Below, piece by piece: positions 37,765 to 47,403 of a stretch of 64,000 nt of DNA (positions within the stretch are counted from its first letter, which is position 1; each line of letters begins with the position of its first letter). The DNA comes from Rhodopseudomonas julia (GTDB lineage: Bacteria > Pseudomonadota > Alphaproteobacteria > Rhizobiales > Afifellaceae), in contig NZ_JAUSUK010000001.1 of assembly GCF_030813515.1 (NCBI RefSeq), positions 1,364,001 through 1,428,000 of the forward strand, written 5' to 3'. Made by a program: the position numbers and the translations under genes. The notes beneath the pieces are model-generated. The model searched no databases and was not told where the DNA came from. It saw only the letters and a program-made list of their open reading frames with translations.

Positions 37765-38640
37765 ATGGCTGCTGAACCACCGCGGCGCCTCGGACGCGGC
37801 CTCGACGCGTTGCTTCAGGACTATGCCGTACCGGACATGCAAGAGGCGCCGGCCGTCCCACAGAAGCCTCAGACCGCGCTCATCGCCACCGTTCATCCCA
37901 ATCCGCGAAACCCCCGGCGTGAGTTCTCCGGGGAGGAGCTCGAAGATCTTGCGGCCTCGATCCGGGCGCATGGCCTGGTCCAGCCGATCGTGGTGCGGCC
38001 GAAGCCTGGCACGCCCGGCGAATTCGAGATTATCGCGGGCGAGCGGCGCTGGCGCGCGGCGCAGCGTGCGGGAATCCACGAGATTCCAATTACTCTTCTG
38101 GAAGTTTCGGATCGGGAGGCACTCGAACTCGCCATTGTCGAGAATGTGCAGCGGAGCGATCTCAACCCGTTGGAAGAATCGCTCGGCTATCAGGCGCTGA
38201 TCGAGGAGTTCGGGTACAGCCAGGGCGATCTCGCCGATGTGATCGGCAAGAGCCGGGTCCATGTCACGAATACGCTCAGGCTTCTGAAACTGCCGGAGGG
38301 GGTCCGTGACCATCTGCGCACCGGCAAGCTGACGGCGGGGCATGCGCGGGCCCTCATCAACACGGTGGACCCTGAGAAGCTCGCGGAGATCGCCATCGCG
38401 AAGGGCCTCTCGGTGCGAGATACCGAAAAGCTCGCTCAGAAGTCCGACGAGCCCGACACCAAAACGGGTTCACGGGGGAGGGAAAAGGACCCCGATACGA
38501 TCGCATTGGAAAGGGAGCTCGGCGACCGGTTGGGGCTTCTGATCGACATCCGTCACAAGGCCGACGGGAAGGGCGAAGTGCGCATCAAGTACCGCGACCT
38601 GGAGCAACTCGATATGCTGTGTCAGAGGCTGAAAGCTTGA
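37765..38640 (+). CDS. parB: Chromosome partitioning protein ParB
   Basis: ParB binds parS, spreads along DNA as a CTP-dependent clamp and recruits ParA and SMC. The 291-residue protein has the N-terminal RLGRGLDALL, the CTP-binding box GERRWRAA at 92-99, IVENVQRSDLNPLEE, an HTH (SQGDLADVIGKSRVHVTNTLRLL) and a C-terminal dimer domain. A GTG directly precedes the chosen ATG, with ggga upstream. Confidence 0.96.
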   Translation: MAAEPPRRLGRGLDALLQDYAVPDMQEAPAVPQKPQTALIATVHPNPRNPRREFSGEELEDLAASIRAHGLVQPIVVRPKPGTPGEFEIIAGERRWRAAQRAGIHEIPITLLEVSDREALELAIVENVQRSDLNPLEESLGYQALIEEFGYSQGDLADVIGKSRVHVTNTLRLLKLPEGVRDHLRTGKLTAGHARALINTVDPEKLAEIAIAKGLSVRDTEKLAQKSDEPDTKTGSRGREKDPDTIALERELGDRLGLLIDIRHKADGKGEVRIKYRDLEQLDMLCQRLKA

Positions 38641-38645
38641 TGAGA

Positions 38646-39683
38646 TTAGCGGCGTCCCGCCCGGCGCGCGACTTGCGCGAGACGCATGAGCGCGAGCGAG
38701 GTGATCGCGTAATCGAGGGCGGGGAGCTTGCGTGTTTCGAGGATCGCATCGTCGATCGAGGTGCGAGCTCGTCGTAAGGCCTCCGGCGACCAGATCTGAA
38801 GTGCGCGCTTGACGCTGTCTTTCCTGCGGAAGTGCAGCGGCGGCCGGGCTCGATCGACAGCCGCGCCAAGACCGCTCTTGCGGACCTCCGCCTGCAGGCC
38901 GGCGAGCATCAATAGATGGTTGAGCATTTGGGCGAGAAGTGCCGAGGGAGACGCACCTTCCGCCTCGAGGCGCGAAAGGTCCGCGGCGACCTCCTGAATA
39001 TCGCCGGTCAAGGTTCGGTCGATGAGGCGATCATTGCGCAGCTCGGTGCTCTCGCCGACGACAGACGTCACCTCGCTCAGGGTGAGCTGGGCCGCGTCGC
39101 CGGCATAGAGAATCAGTTTTTCGACCTCACGCCGCGCGACGCCCCGGTCCGTGCCCAAATGCACGATGAGATAGTCGAGCGCGTCGGGCTCGACTGTCAC
39201 CTCCGCTTCCCGCAACATGCTGCGGGTCAGATCGGCGATGTCGCCCGCGCTGCTCTCATAGAACGGAATCGCGGCCGCGTGCGGTGAATCTTCGAAGAGG
39301 CGGCGCAGCGGTGCGCCCGCTCGGAGCTCATCGGCCTCGACGACGATGACGGCGGCTTGAGGCGGATCTTCGATCAGGGGGCGCAGGGACGGCACGACAT
39401 TGTGGCGCCCGTCGAGGATTTTGAGGCGGATGAGAGGTGCCCCGCCAAACAGCATGTCGGCGCGGGCTTCGTCGGTGAGACGGCCGGGATTGCCGGAGAG
39501 CTCGTCGGAGCCCATCCTGATAATCGTCGCCCCCTGTGGATCACGTGCCGACAAGATCGACACCAGAGTCGCTGCACGCTCGGACACGGCACCCTGATCC
39601 GTGCCGTAAAGCAGGAAGAGTCGCAAATCCGCTGGCGGCTCTGTAGCAAAGGCTGTGGCCTGGGCGGCCTTAACGGCCACCAT
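38646..39683 (-). CDS. holA: DNA polymerase III delta subunit
   Basis: HolA is the wrench subunit of the clamp loader that opens the beta clamp. The 345-residue protein has LFLLYGTDQGAVSERAATL at the start, an AAA+-like fold without a P-loop, and LIVHLGTDRGVARREVEKLILYAG in the middle, all typical. It is convergent with parB (five bases apart) and is co-transcribed behind lptE and leuS. Confidence 0.92.
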   Translation of the reverse strand: MVAVKAAQATAFATEPPADLRLFLLYGTDQGAVSERAATLVSILSARDPQGATIIRMGSDELSGNPGRLTDEARADMLFGGAPLIRLKILDGRHNVVPSLRPLIEDPPQAAVIVVEADELRAGAPLRRLFEDSPHAAAIPFYESSAGDIADLTRSMLREAEVTVEPDALDYLIVHLGTDRGVARREVEKLILYAGDAAQLTLSEVTSVVGESTELRNDRLIDRTLTGDIQEVAADLSRLEAEGASPSALLAQMLNHLLMLAGLQAEVRKSGLGAAVDRARPPLHFRRKDSVKRALQIWSPEALRRARTSIDDAILETRKLPALDYAITSLALMRLAQVARRAGRR

Positions 39684-39685
39684 GG

Positions 39686-40189
39686 TCAGTTCCGAGCGAA
39701 ATAGCTTGCAAGACGCGTCTTCAGGATGCCCGCCAGTGTTTCTGCGACACGGTCCTCCGCGTCGCGCTCTGCCCTGAGCTTGGCGAAAGCCTGGCTGGAG
39801 CGGTCATAGGAGGCGACCGTGTTGAGGACCGCCCCCAGCACCTGCTGACCCGTTGAAATGTCGAAGAGACGATAACGCAGGTGTCCGGAGAGCTGATAGG
39901 CCGTTGGAACGCCGGTCACGGTCTCGATGCCGACCGAGCTCGAGTTCAGCGCGAGCGTATATTCGAGCCGATATTGCGGTGACACCGTTTCGCCGTCCTG
40001 CAAGCCGAACAAGAGCGAATTCCGGAACACCTGTTCCGGACGCGTCGTCGGCATTTCGACCTCGACGGCGCGGAGCTCCTCCTGAACCGACTGGCCGCTG
40101 GCGTCTGGCGCATAGAGCGGCCGCACGGTGCAGCCGGCGACGACGCCGGCTGCAAGAAGGATGAGAAATCCGCGCCTAGCCGACCACAT
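39686..40189 (-). CDS. lptE: LPS-assembly lipoprotein LptE
   Basis: LptE plugs the LptD barrel in the outer membrane. The 167-residue precursor has signal [20 protein letters not shown], where VAGC is the lipobox and Cys20 the lipidated residue, then TVRPLYAP, the usual sequence after the Cys. The leuS-lptE-holA order matches the conserved leuS-lptE(rlpB)-holA operon of Gram-negatives. It overlaps the leuS end by 14 bases. Confidence 0.92.
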   Translation of the reverse strand: MWSARRGFLILLAAGVVAGCTVRPLYAPDASGQSVQEELRAVEVEMPTTRPEQVFRNSLLFGLQDGETVSPQYRLEYTLALNSSSVGIETVTGVPTAYQLSGHLRYRLFDISTGQQVLGAVLNTVASYDRSSQAFAKLRAERDAEDRVAETLAGILKTRLASYFARN

Positions 40190-42791
40190 TCACGATCCTC
40201 CCGGGAACGACGATCACTTTGCGTGCGGGACGGCCTTCCAGAAAGCGCTGGACCGTCTCAGAGGCGAGCGCAGCCGCCTCAATCGTCTCTTTCGATGCGT
40301 CTCTGGCCACGACGAGATCGTCGCGCTTCTTGCCGTTCACCTGCAAGGGGAGGGTGATCTCATCCTCGCGGAGAAGAGCCGCATCGGCCTCCGGCCAGGC
40401 CGTTTCGGCGACGAGCTTGTCATGTCCGAGGGCCTGCCAGCAGGCTTCCGCCAAATGCGGCATGAAGGGCGCGCTCAGAAGCACAAGGGCCTCCAGTGCC
40501 TCTCTGTGAGCCCACAAGCCGGAGTCACGATCGCCGCTATCGTGGCCGCCGATCTGGTTCGCAAGATCGTGCACGAAGGCGATGGCGCGGTTAAAGCGGA
40601 GGTTCTCGATGGCGTCGGTCACATCGCGGATCGCGGCATGTGTGGCGCGTCGCAGAGCGTCATCAGCCTCGTTGAAGCCGGACGGCTGGGGCGTGCCGGC
40701 CGCCGGAAGAGACCCCTTTGCCGAGGTCACGAGCCGCCAGACACGCTGCACGAAGCGGTGGGCGCCTTCGACACCTGCTGCCGACCACTGAACGTCGCGC
40801 TCAGGCGGCGAGTCTGAGAGCATGAACCAGCGTGCGGTGTCGGCACCATAGTTGCGGCTGATTTCTTCGGGGCCGACGGTGTTGCGCTTCGACTTCGACA
40901 TCTTTTCGATGGGGCCGATCTCGACGATCCCGCCGCTCTTGGCGTGGCGCGCCCGCCGCGTGCCGTCGGTCTCCTCTACGATCACCTCCTCAGGTGGAAG
41001 GAACGGGCCGTTCGGCTCACGATAGGTCTCGTGTACAACCATGCCCTGCGTGAAGAGTCCGGCGAAAGGCTCTTTGAGGTCGAGATGACCTGTCTTCTGC
41101 ATCGCCCGCACGAAGAAGCGCGAATAGAGAAGATGCAGGATCGCGTGCTCGATACCGCCGATATACTGGTCCACAGGCAGCCAGGCGTCGGCGACATCCG
41201 GAATGGTCGGCGTGTCGGCCTGCGGAGCCGTAAAGCGGGCGAAATACCACGAGGAATCCACGAAAGTGTCCATCGTGTCGGTTTCACGCCGGGCGGGCTT
41301 TCCGCATTTCGGGCAATCGACATTCTTCCAGGTCGGATGACGGTCGAGCGGGTTGCCGGGCTTGTCGAAATCGATGTCGTCCGGGAGCTCGACCGGCAGG
41401 TCCGCAACGGGCACCGGCACCGATCCGCAGCTCTCGCAATGGATCATCGGGATCGGGCAACCCCAATAGCGCTGCCTGGAAATACCCCAATCGCGCAACC
41501 TAAAGTTGACTTCGCGGGCCGCCTGAGGGCCGTCCCCAACCGTGCGGGCTTCCAGGCGACGGGCAACCGCGTCTTTGCCTTCCTCGATCGTCATGCCGTC
41601 GAGGAAGTCGGAATGGAACAGCCGGCCAGGCCCGGTATAGGCTTCGTCCGTGACGGCGAAGTTTTCAGGATCGGCGTCTTCCGGCTTCACCACCGGCTTG
41701 ACCGGCAGCCCGTAGCGGTTGGCGAAATCGAGGTCGCGCTGGTCGTGCGCCGGGCAGCCGAAGATCGCGCCGGTGCCGTAACCCATCAAAACGAAATTGG
41801 CGATGTAGACGGGAAGGACGGCTCCCTCGATAAAGGGATGGCGAACCTTGAGCCCCGTGTCGTAGCCGCTCTTTTCCGCCGTCTCGATCGCTTCGGCAGA
41901 CGTGCCGCGGCGATGACATTCGGCGATGAAAGCGGCGGCCTTCTCATCGGTTGCGGCGAGTTTTGCTGCAAGCGGATGGTCGGGCGAGAGCGCCATGAAG
42001 GCGGCGCCGAAAAGCGTGTCCGGGCGCGTCGTGAAGACTTCCAGGTACTCTTCGCCAGAGGCTTTCGCATCCGCAAACTCGAAACGAACCTTCAGCCCCT
42101 CGGAGCGGCCGATCCATTTCTCCTGCATCACGCGGACCTTCTCCGGCCAGCGGGTCAGGCCTTTTAGCTCTTCAAGAAGATCGTCGGCATAGTCGGAGAT
42201 GGCGAAGAACCATTGCGTCAGCTCGCGCTGCTCCACGACGGCGCCCGAGCGCCAGCCGCGGCCATCGATCACCTGTTCGTTGGCGAGCACCGTCTGGTCG
42301 ACCGGGTCCCAGTTCACCTTGGCGCTCTTGCGCTTGACGAGGCCGGCTTCCAGGAAATCCAAGAAAAGCCGCTGCTGCTGGGCGTAATAGCAGACGTCGC
42401 AAGTGGCAAACTCGCGCGCCCAATCGATCGAAAAGCCCATCAGCTTCAGCTGATCGCGCATCGTGGCGATGTTGGCGTAGGTCCATTCCTTGGGATGGAC
42501 CTTGTTCTGCATGGCGGCGTTTTCCGCCGGCATGCCGAAGGCGTCCCAGCCCATCGGGTGCAGCACGTTGTAGCCGCGAGCCCGCCGATAGCGGGCGACG
42601 ACATCGCCCATCGTGTAGTTGCGGGTGTGACCGATATGGATGCGTCCCGACGGATACGGGAACATCTCCAGGACATAATATTTGGGCCGTGGATCGTCGT
42701 TGGAGCAGCGGAAAAGGCCGCGCTCCTCCCAGACGGATTGCCAGTAAGCCTCGACGTTTCGCGGATTATAACGCTCTGTTGACGCAGTCAT
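40176..42791 (-). CDS. leuS: Leucyl-tRNA synthetase
   Basis: LeuS charges tRNA-Leu. The 871-residue class I synthetase has HIGH at residues 52-55 (HIGHTRNY) and a CP1 editing domain with [14 protein letters not shown] Cys zinc-like pair follows in [26 protein letters not shown]. The KMSKS loop reads [11 protein letters not shown]. The start at 42791 gives [14 protein letters not shown]. It heads the operon with lptE and holA. Confidence 0.97.
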   Translation of the reverse strand: MTASTERYNPRNVEAYWQSVWEERGLFRCSNDDPRPKYYVLEMFPYPSGRIHIGHTRNYTMGDVVARYRRARGYNVLHPMGWDAFGMPAENAAMQNKVHPKEWTYANIATMRDQLKLMGFSIDWAREFATCDVCYYAQQQRLFLDFLEAGLVKRKSAKVNWDPVDQTVLANEQVIDGRGWRSGAVVEQRELTQWFFAISDYADDLLEELKGLTRWPEKVRVMQEKWIGRSEGLKVRFEFADAKASGEEYLEVFTTRPDTLFGAAFMALSPDHPLAAKLAATDEKAAAFIAECHRRGTSAEAIETAEKSGYDTGLKVRHPFIEGAVLPVYIANFVLMGYGTGAIFGCPAHDQRDLDFANRYGLPVKPVVKPEDADPENFAVTDEAYTGPGRLFHSDFLDGMTIEEGKDAVARRLEARTVGDGPQAAREVNFRLRDWGISRQRYWGCPIPMIHCESCGSVPVPVADLPVELPDDIDFDKPGNPLDRHPTWKNVDCPKCGKPARRETDTMDTFVDSSWYFARFTAPQADTPTIPDVADAWLPVDQYIGGIEHAILHLLYSRFFVRAMQKTGHLDLKEPFAGLFTQGMVVHETYREPNGPFLPPEEVIVEETDGTRRARHAKSGGIVEIGPIEKMSKSKRNTVGPEEISRNYGADTARWFMLSDSPPERDVQWSAAGVEGAHRFVQRVWRLVTSAKGSLPAAGTPQPSGFNEADDALRRATHAAIRDVTDAIENLRFNRAIAFVHDLANQIGGHDSGDRDSGLWAHREALEALVLLSAPFMPHLAEACWQALGHDKLVAETAWPEADAALLREDEITLPLQVNGKKRDDLVVARDASKETIEAAALASETVQRFLEGRPARKVIVVPGRIVNVVG

Positions 42792-42915
42792 GAATGGCAT
42801 GGTTGTTGGGAACGGGCGAGCCGCCTTTGCGGCGGCCGAAGAGCTTCAACACGATTGCCAGAGCCGGTCAACCTCGCCTCGCGGCGATCGGTTGTGCGCA
42901 GAGTGCGGGTGGGAC

Positions 42916-43596
42916 ATGGACAAGGCAAACAAAGAGCACGAGGCATTGGCTGAGATCAGGCGCCGGGTGGACTTGGCGGCGCGTGAGGCCGGCCGTGATC
43001 CTGAGGCCGTGACGCTGGTCGCCGTCAGCAAAACCTTCGATGCGGAGGATATCGAGCCGGTCATCGTCGCTGGCCAGCGCGTCTTCGGCGAAAACCGCGT
43101 TCAAGAGGCGGCCGGAAAATGGCCGGCGTTGCGTGAGGCGACACCCGAACTGAAGCTGCATCTGATCGGGCCTCTGCAATCGAACAAGGCCGCTCAGGCC
43201 GTCGAGTTGTTCGATGCCATCCATTCGGTCGATCGCGACAAGATCGCGAGCGCGATCGCCAAGGAGATCGCGAGCCAGGGGCGATCGCCGGAGCTCTTCG
43301 TTCAAGTCAATACGGGTGAGGAACCGCAGAAGGCCGGTATCGCGCCGAGGGAGACGGCGGAGTTCGTCCGCCGCTGCCACGACGAGCACGGACTCCATAT
43401 TTCGGGCCTCATGTGCATTCCGCCGTTCGAGGAGGCGCCCGCGCCGCATTTCGCACTGCTTGCAAAGCTTGCCGGCGAGCTCGGCCTCAAAAAGCTCTCG
43501 ATGGGCATGAGCGCCGATTTCGAGACGGCGATCGCGCTCGGCGCCACCCATGTGCGGGTCGGCAGCGCAATCTTCGGTTCAAGGCCGCGTCCCTAA
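42916..43596 (+). CDS. YggS-family pyridoxal phosphate homeostasis protein
   Basis: The 226-residue fold-type III PLP-binding protein (YggS/PLPBP/COG0325) has the Schiff-base Lys39 in VAVSKT, FGENRVQEA, HLIGPLQSNK, and the phosphate-binding MGMSADFETAIALGATHVRVGSAIFG. It lacks known catalytic activity and buffers PLP. It is divergent from leuS. Confidence 0.93.
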   Translation: MDKANKEHEALAEIRRRVDLAAREAGRDPEAVTLVAVSKTFDAEDIEPVIVAGQRVFGENRVQEAAGKWPALREATPELKLHLIGPLQSNKAAQAVELFDAIHSVDRDKIASAIAKEIASQGRSPELFVQVNTGEEPQKAGIAPRETAEFVRRCHDEHGLHISGLMCIPPFEEAPAPHFALLAKLAGELGLKKLSMGMSADFETAIALGATHVRVGSAIFGSRPRP

Positions 43597-43618
43597 AGCG
43601 ACCGGTCGCTGTTTGCGC

Positions 43619-44275
43619 TCACACGTGCTTCGGGCGCCCGGCATCTGCCGGTGCCAGGATCACCATCTGCGTCTTTTCTGAGAGAAACGGCAGGATCCGA
43701 CGCATCGCAGCGCGGGGAATGGCAACACAGCCTTCCGTCCCTTGAAGGCCCGGCCGGGCGAGGTGGAAGAAGATGGCACTCCCCATCCGTCTCTGCCGCG
43801 GCGCGGTGTTGTGGGAGAGGCCGATTACCGCGTCATAAAGCCCATCCGGCCGCCACATCGTTTCTGTCGATATGCTGACAGGCAGACGCACGGCGCGATT
43901 GTAGGCAGACGACGTTGGCTCGTCGCACCAGCCATCACTCTGCCGCAGCACAATGGTGGCAAGCTGCGGGCGCGGCATTGGCGGCCGCCTGTCGGGCCGA
44001 AGCGCACACCATTCGAGCCCATAGCGCCCGATGGGGCTTTTCCCGTCACCTTCGCGCTTTTGCTTTGCATGGGTGACGCCGCTGCGGCCGATGGCACAGC
44101 GCAAGGTGATGCCGCGAAACGTCAGCAAGGCGGCATGCGGCGGGCCGGGCAGCGGCCGCACATAGATGGGGGCCGAGGCCAAACATTTGGGCGCCGTGCG
44201 GCTTGACGCCGCGGCAGGCCGTTCAGGCTGTTTGCGACGCGATTGCGGGCGAAAGTGGGGGTCGGGAGGCAACAT
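43619..44275 (-). CDS. L,D-transpeptidase (YkuD) catalytic domain protein
   Basis: YkuD enzymes make 3-3 peptidoglycan cross-links or attach proteins to the wall. The catalytic site reads FHLARPGLQGTEGCVAIP, giving His and Cys in the usual order and spacing; Cys is about 35 residues from the C-terminus. It begins near an Arg/Pro-rich segment without a visible signal peptide, so the start is uncertain and may lie downstream (a TTG near residue 33). Stand-alone alphaproteobacterial YkuD proteins of about 170-180 residues are common. Confidence 0.75.
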   Translation of the reverse strand: MLPPDPHFRPQSRRKQPERPAAASSRTAPKCLASAPIYVRPLPGPPHAALLTFRGITLRCAIGRSGVTHAKQKREGDGKSPIGRYGLEWCALRPDRRPPMPRPQLATIVLRQSDGWCDEPTSSAYNRAVRLPVSISTETMWRPDGLYDAVIGLSHNTAPRQRRMGSAIFFHLARPGLQGTEGCVAIPRAAMRRILPFLSEKTQMVILAPADAGRPKHV

Positions 44276-44379
44276 TGTTCAAGAATGCGTGCTTGAAGGG
44301 CCAAGGCGCAAGGCTGGCGAGGGCAGGGAAGTTGGCCTAAGTTGCAAAATTGACGATTCCGGGCGGAGACAAGGCGCGA

Positions 44380-45066
44380 ATGACGGCCAGACGAATTCTC
44401 ATTGTCGACGATGACAAGGAGCTCTGCGGAGCATTGACGGAGCAATTGGCTCTTTATGAGGAGTTCGAGCTCGCTTCGGCAACGACCGCTGCGGCCGGCA
44501 TCAAGAGCGCCAAGGAAAGCCACGTCGATCTTATCATCATGGACGTCGAATTGCCCGACATGGACGGGCGCGAGGCCGTCAAACTGCTGCGCAAGAGCGG
44601 CGTGAACGTTCCGATCGTGATGCTGACCGGGCACGACACCGATTCCGACACCGTGCTCGGCCTCGAGGCCGGCGCCAATGATTACGTCGTGAAGCCGTTT
44701 CGTTTCGCCGTCCTCCTTGCCCGCATCCGGGCGCATCTGCGCCAGCACGAACAGAGCGAGGATGCAACTTTCGCCATCGGCCCCTACACGTTCCGTCCGG
44801 CCGCGAAAGTCCTCCTCGACGCATCTGGCGGAAAGGTCCGTCTGACGGAAAAAGAGACGGCGATCTTGAAGTATCTCTACCGCGCCAGCGAGGCGACGGT
44901 GTCACGCGATACGCTCCTCTCGGAGGTGTGGGGATACAATTCCGGTGTCACGACCCATACGCTCGAAACCCATATTTACCGCCTCAGGCAGAAGATCGAG
45001 AAGGATCCGTCCAACGCCGAGATTCTCGTCACCGAGGCCGGCGGCTATAAGCTTGCCCGCACCTAG
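44380..45066 (+). CDS. cenR: OmpR-family response regulator, CenR-like
   Basis: CenR is an essential envelope regulator in Caulobacter and rhizobia. The 228-residue protein has the receiver acids DDDKE near residue 10 and phospho-acceptor Asp in LIIMDVELPDMDGREA. LTGHDTDSDTVLGLEAGANDY matches CenR proteins that I recall, and a winged-helix domain (LTEKETAILKYLYRA...VWGYNSGVTTHTLETHIYRLRQKIE) follows. The ATG at 44380 is preceded by ggagacaagg. No sensor kinase is adjacent, as for CenK/CenR in other species. Confidence 0.85.
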   Translation: MTARRILIVDDDKELCGALTEQLALYEEFELASATTAAAGIKSAKESHVDLIIMDVELPDMDGREAVKLLRKSGVNVPIVMLTGHDTDSDTVLGLEAGANDYVVKPFRFAVLLARIRAHLRQHEQSEDATFAIGPYTFRPAAKVLLDASGGKVRLTEKETAILKYLYRASEATVSRDTLLSEVWGYNSGVTTHTLETHIYRLRQKIEKDPSNAEILVTEAGGYKLART

Positions 45067-45075
45067 GAGAGCCGA

Positions 45076-45549
45076 GTGAGTCTCGGATCCGATGTCCAGC
45101 TTTTGCGCGAAGCACCTTTCTTCAGGGGCTTCGATGACGATCATCTGCGACTGATCGCGTTCTCGGCGGAAAGCCGGCATGTGCGCAAAGACGAGGTCGT
45201 GGTGGAAGCGGGGCGTCCACAGCATTCGGCCTATCTCGTCAATGACGGTTTGCTGATCGCGCGCAGAGACGCCCGAGCCGGCGAGGAGGAAGGACGGTCG
45301 GCGCGGCGCTTCGAACGCGGTGCGCTCATCGGCGATCTCGCGCTCATCACCGAAATGAAGGCGCACGAGACCATCGTCGCGGCGGAAAACTCCAGCGTGC
45401 TGCAGATCCGCCGGTCGATGTTCAAGCGGCTTCTGGACGAATATCCCGATATCGCTGAAGCCTTGCGTGACAAGCTGACTGAAGGGCTTGCGGATACGGT
45501 CGAGGAGATCAAACGGGCCGGGCTTCGCCTCGGCGCCGCAGGATCATAA
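45076..45549 (+). CDS. Cyclic-nucleotide-binding-domain protein with degenerate binding loop
   Basis: The 157-residue protein is a single CNB/CAP-like beta-barrel without a DNA-binding domain: APFFRGFDDDHLRLIAFSAES, VVEAGRPQHSAYLVNDGLL and GALIGDLALITEMKAHETIVA. The phosphate-binding cassette lacks the conserved Arg (His in KAHETI), so cAMP/cGMP binding is doubtful. It follows cenR by nine bases with a GTG start and a ggaga ribosome site, and is probably co-transcribed, hinting at a role in the same pathway. Confidence 0.8.
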   Translation: MSLGSDVQLLREAPFFRGFDDDHLRLIAFSAESRHVRKDEVVVEAGRPQHSAYLVNDGLLIARRDARAGEEEGRSARRFERGALIGDLALITEMKAHETIVAAENSSVLQIRRSMFKRLLDEYPDIAEALRDKLTEGLADTVEEIKRAGLRLGAAGS

Positions 45550-45568
45550 GCCGGCCGGCTTTTGGACT

Positions 45569-46372
45569 TTAGGCTTCGGCAAAGGTCGCGATCACGGGCA
45601 CGTGGTCGGAGGGGCGTTCCCAGGCACGCGCTTCCTTGATGACCTTGATGCCTTGCGCGCGTTCGGCCACATCGGGTGCCGCCCAGATATGGTCGAGACG
45701 TCGTCCGCGGTCCGAGACTTCCCAATTCGGCGAGCGATAACTCCACCAGGTGAAGAGCTTCTCTTCCGGCGGCACGAAGCAGCGCATGACGTCGACCCAC
45801 GGCCCGGCGGCCTGGAAGCGTAGAAGCCCCTCCGTCTCGACAGGCGTGTGGCTCACCACTTTCAGAAGCTGACGGTGCGACCAGACATCGGTCTCGAGCG
45901 GGGCGATGTTGAGATCCCCGACCAAGATGGAGCCCGGCTGCGCCAGCCTCTCTGCGGCTTGCGTCAATTCCTCGATGAAGGCGAGCTTATGAGCGAACTT
46001 CACGTTCTTTTCCGGGTCGGGCTCGTCGCCTCCCGCCGGGACGTAGAAATTGTGCAGCATCACCTTCTGCGTGCCAGATTCGACCTTCGCCTCGATATGG
46101 CGGCAATCGATGCGGTCGCAGAAATGATTGCGATCGATGTCGAAGAGGGGGCGGCGCGAGACGATGGCGACGCCGTTGTAGCCCTTCTGCCCGGAGAGGG
46201 CGAGGTGGGGGTAACCCGCCTCGCGGAACGCCTTCTCCGGAAAGAGGGCGTCTGGGCATTTCGTTTCCTGCAGGCAGAGCACGTCAGGCCTATGCTCGGC
46301 GAGAAACTGCACAATGAGACCGATGCGCAGGCGCACCGAATTGATGTTCCAGGTAGCGATTGAGAGTGACAT
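45569..46372 (-). CDS. xthA: Exodeoxyribonuclease III
   Basis: XthA is the Mg-dependent AP endonuclease and 3'-5' exonuclease of base excision repair. The 267-residue protein begins LSIATWNINSVRLR, with LCLQETKCPD, the GDLNIAP loop and the C-terminal RLDHIWA...PSDHVPVIATF; all active-site residues of the EEP family are visible. It is convergent with the cNMP-domain gene. Confidence 0.95.
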   Translation of the reverse strand: MSLSIATWNINSVRLRIGLIVQFLAEHRPDVLCLQETKCPDALFPEKAFREAGYPHLALSGQKGYNGVAIVSRRPLFDIDRNHFCDRIDCRHIEAKVESGTQKVMLHNFYVPAGGDEPDPEKNVKFAHKLAFIEELTQAAERLAQPGSILVGDLNIAPLETDVWSHRQLLKVVSHTPVETEGLLRFQAAGPWVDVMRCFVPPEEKLFTWWSYRSPNWEVSDRGRRLDHIWAAPDVAERAQGIKVIKEARAWERPSDHVPVIATFAEA

Positions 46373-46450
46373 CTCTCCCGCATGGCCTGCCGCGACGCGG
46401 AAATCCAGTCGCTACATACCGGGTCAACAGGAAAGCCCAGAACTTTTCTG

Positions 46451-46618
46451 AAATAGAAAGGCGCCCAAGCGTGGAGCCTGGGCGCCTTCGCGGGAACGAA
46501 CCGGAACAAATCCGGCTGATCAGACCCGAGCGAGACGGGGGGCGTTGTATCGGCCGGGTCGATCTCCGCGGCGGAGAGATGGGGCTTCTTGTCGCTGAGA
46601 CAACCCCAGCTCCCGACA
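46451..46618 (-). ncRNA. Candidate small RNA between lolA and xthA
   Basis: The 297-bp gap holds an ordered set of structures on the minus strand. A -10-like TACAAT (46630-46625) comes first. A nested stem of four G-C pairs plus TTGTC/GACAA (46581-46607) follows, then a 7-bp stem ATCTCCG/CGGAGAT (46562-46578) and CCGG/CCGG (46501-46515). A 10-bp G+C-rich terminator hairpin (46458-46488) with TTTCTATTTC closes the set. A transcript of about 165-170 nt would result. No convincing protein fits. I cannot match it to a known family by eye; the -35 region is poor. Confidence 0.45.
46458..46488 (-). terminator. Terminator of candidate small RNA / lolA read-through
   Basis: AAGGCGCCCA / TGGGCGCCTT (46458-46467, 46479-46488) is a perfect 10-bp stem with an 11-nt loop. 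On the minus strand it is followed by TTTCTATTTC. It lies 85 bp before xthA. Confidence 0.65.
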
Positions 46619-46669
46619 CAAAGAATTGTAGCCTGAAAGAAAGGCGAAAAAAATATCTCTTAGAAAGAT

Positions 46670-47317
46670 TTAATCGCCGAGAGAACGCTCGCGAGCCCGG
46701 TTGGTGACGCCGCTGTAGTTGATCTTGAAAAGCTCCGGCGAAAGCGGTCGGCCGGTCTCCACATTGTAGAGCGCGACCGTGGTGTCGAGGCCTTGAGCAT
46801 CGCGCACCGTCCATTGGCGAAGCTCATACGTGGAGGGATCGAAGAACAATGTGAGCGTTCCCCCGCCGAACTGCGCATCGTCGACGACGACCACCTGGAT
46901 CAGATCGGATTCCACCTGAACGCCTCGGACCCGATTTGATTTGGCGAGATTGAGCTGATCGTCGAGGAGGAATTTGAGCGGCGTCTTCGAGAGAGGCCAC
47001 AAATCGTCCGTCTTCATGCTCGCATCGCGCACGAGCACCGATTTGCCGTCCGATTTCACCTTCAACTTGGATGGCGGGTCGTAGTCGAAAAGAATCCGGC
47101 CGGGGCGCTCGATATAGAACTTGCCCTGGCTCTTTTCGCCAGTCGGCCCAAACTGAATGAACTCGCCATGCATGGTCTTGAGATTGGCAAGCTTGGCCGA
47201 GATGGACGCCAGTGCCTGCTGCTGGTCGGCGGTAAAGGCAAAGGCGGAGCCGGCAGCAAGGCCGAGCACCACCACGCCGACCGCCATGGCGGTGAGGGTC
47301 TTCGATAGAATGCGCAT
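46670..47317 (-). CDS. lolA: LolA-family outer-membrane lipoprotein carrier
   Basis: LolA ferries lipoproteins across the periplasm from LolCDE to LolB. The 215-residue precursor from the ATG 47317 (ggagg five bases upstream) has the signal MRILSKTLTAMAVGVVVLGL ending at AFA. The body reads LASISAKLANLKTMHGEFIQ, GKFYIERPGRILFDYDPPSK and LLDDQLNLAKSNRVRGV. A seven-T run on the minus strand just after the stop (46653-46647) may terminate it. Confidence 0.9.
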   Translation of the reverse strand: MRILSKTLTAMAVGVVVLGLAAGSAFAFTADQQQALASISAKLANLKTMHGEFIQFGPTGEKSQGKFYIERPGRILFDYDPPSKLKVKSDGKSVLVRDASMKTDDLWPLSKTPLKFLLDDQLNLAKSNRVRGVQVESDLIQVVVVDDAQFGGGTLTLFFDPSTYELRQWTVRDAQGLDTTVALYNVETGRPLSPELFKINYSGVTNRARERSLGD

Positions 47318-47403
47318 CAGATCCTCCAAGGATCGGAAAGGTCGGGGACCAGGAATGTCGGGCATGAAAACGGTAAAACCAGCCAAAGGTGGCGGAAATC
47401 CGC

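Noticed and set aside
40944-42167. Plus-strand open frame of 407 codons opposite leuS
   Set aside because: Shadow of leuS with His/Arg/Asp-rich translation.
45548-45561. Palindrome AAGCCGGCCGGCTT at the end of the cNMP-domain gene
   Set aside because: Almost no loop and only a short T-run; could aid termination but is too weak to list.
46360-46707. Plus-strand frame of 115 codons in the xthA-lolA gap
   Set aside because: No good ribosome site and overlaps both neighbouring genes; the stretch is better explained by a structured minus-strand RNA.
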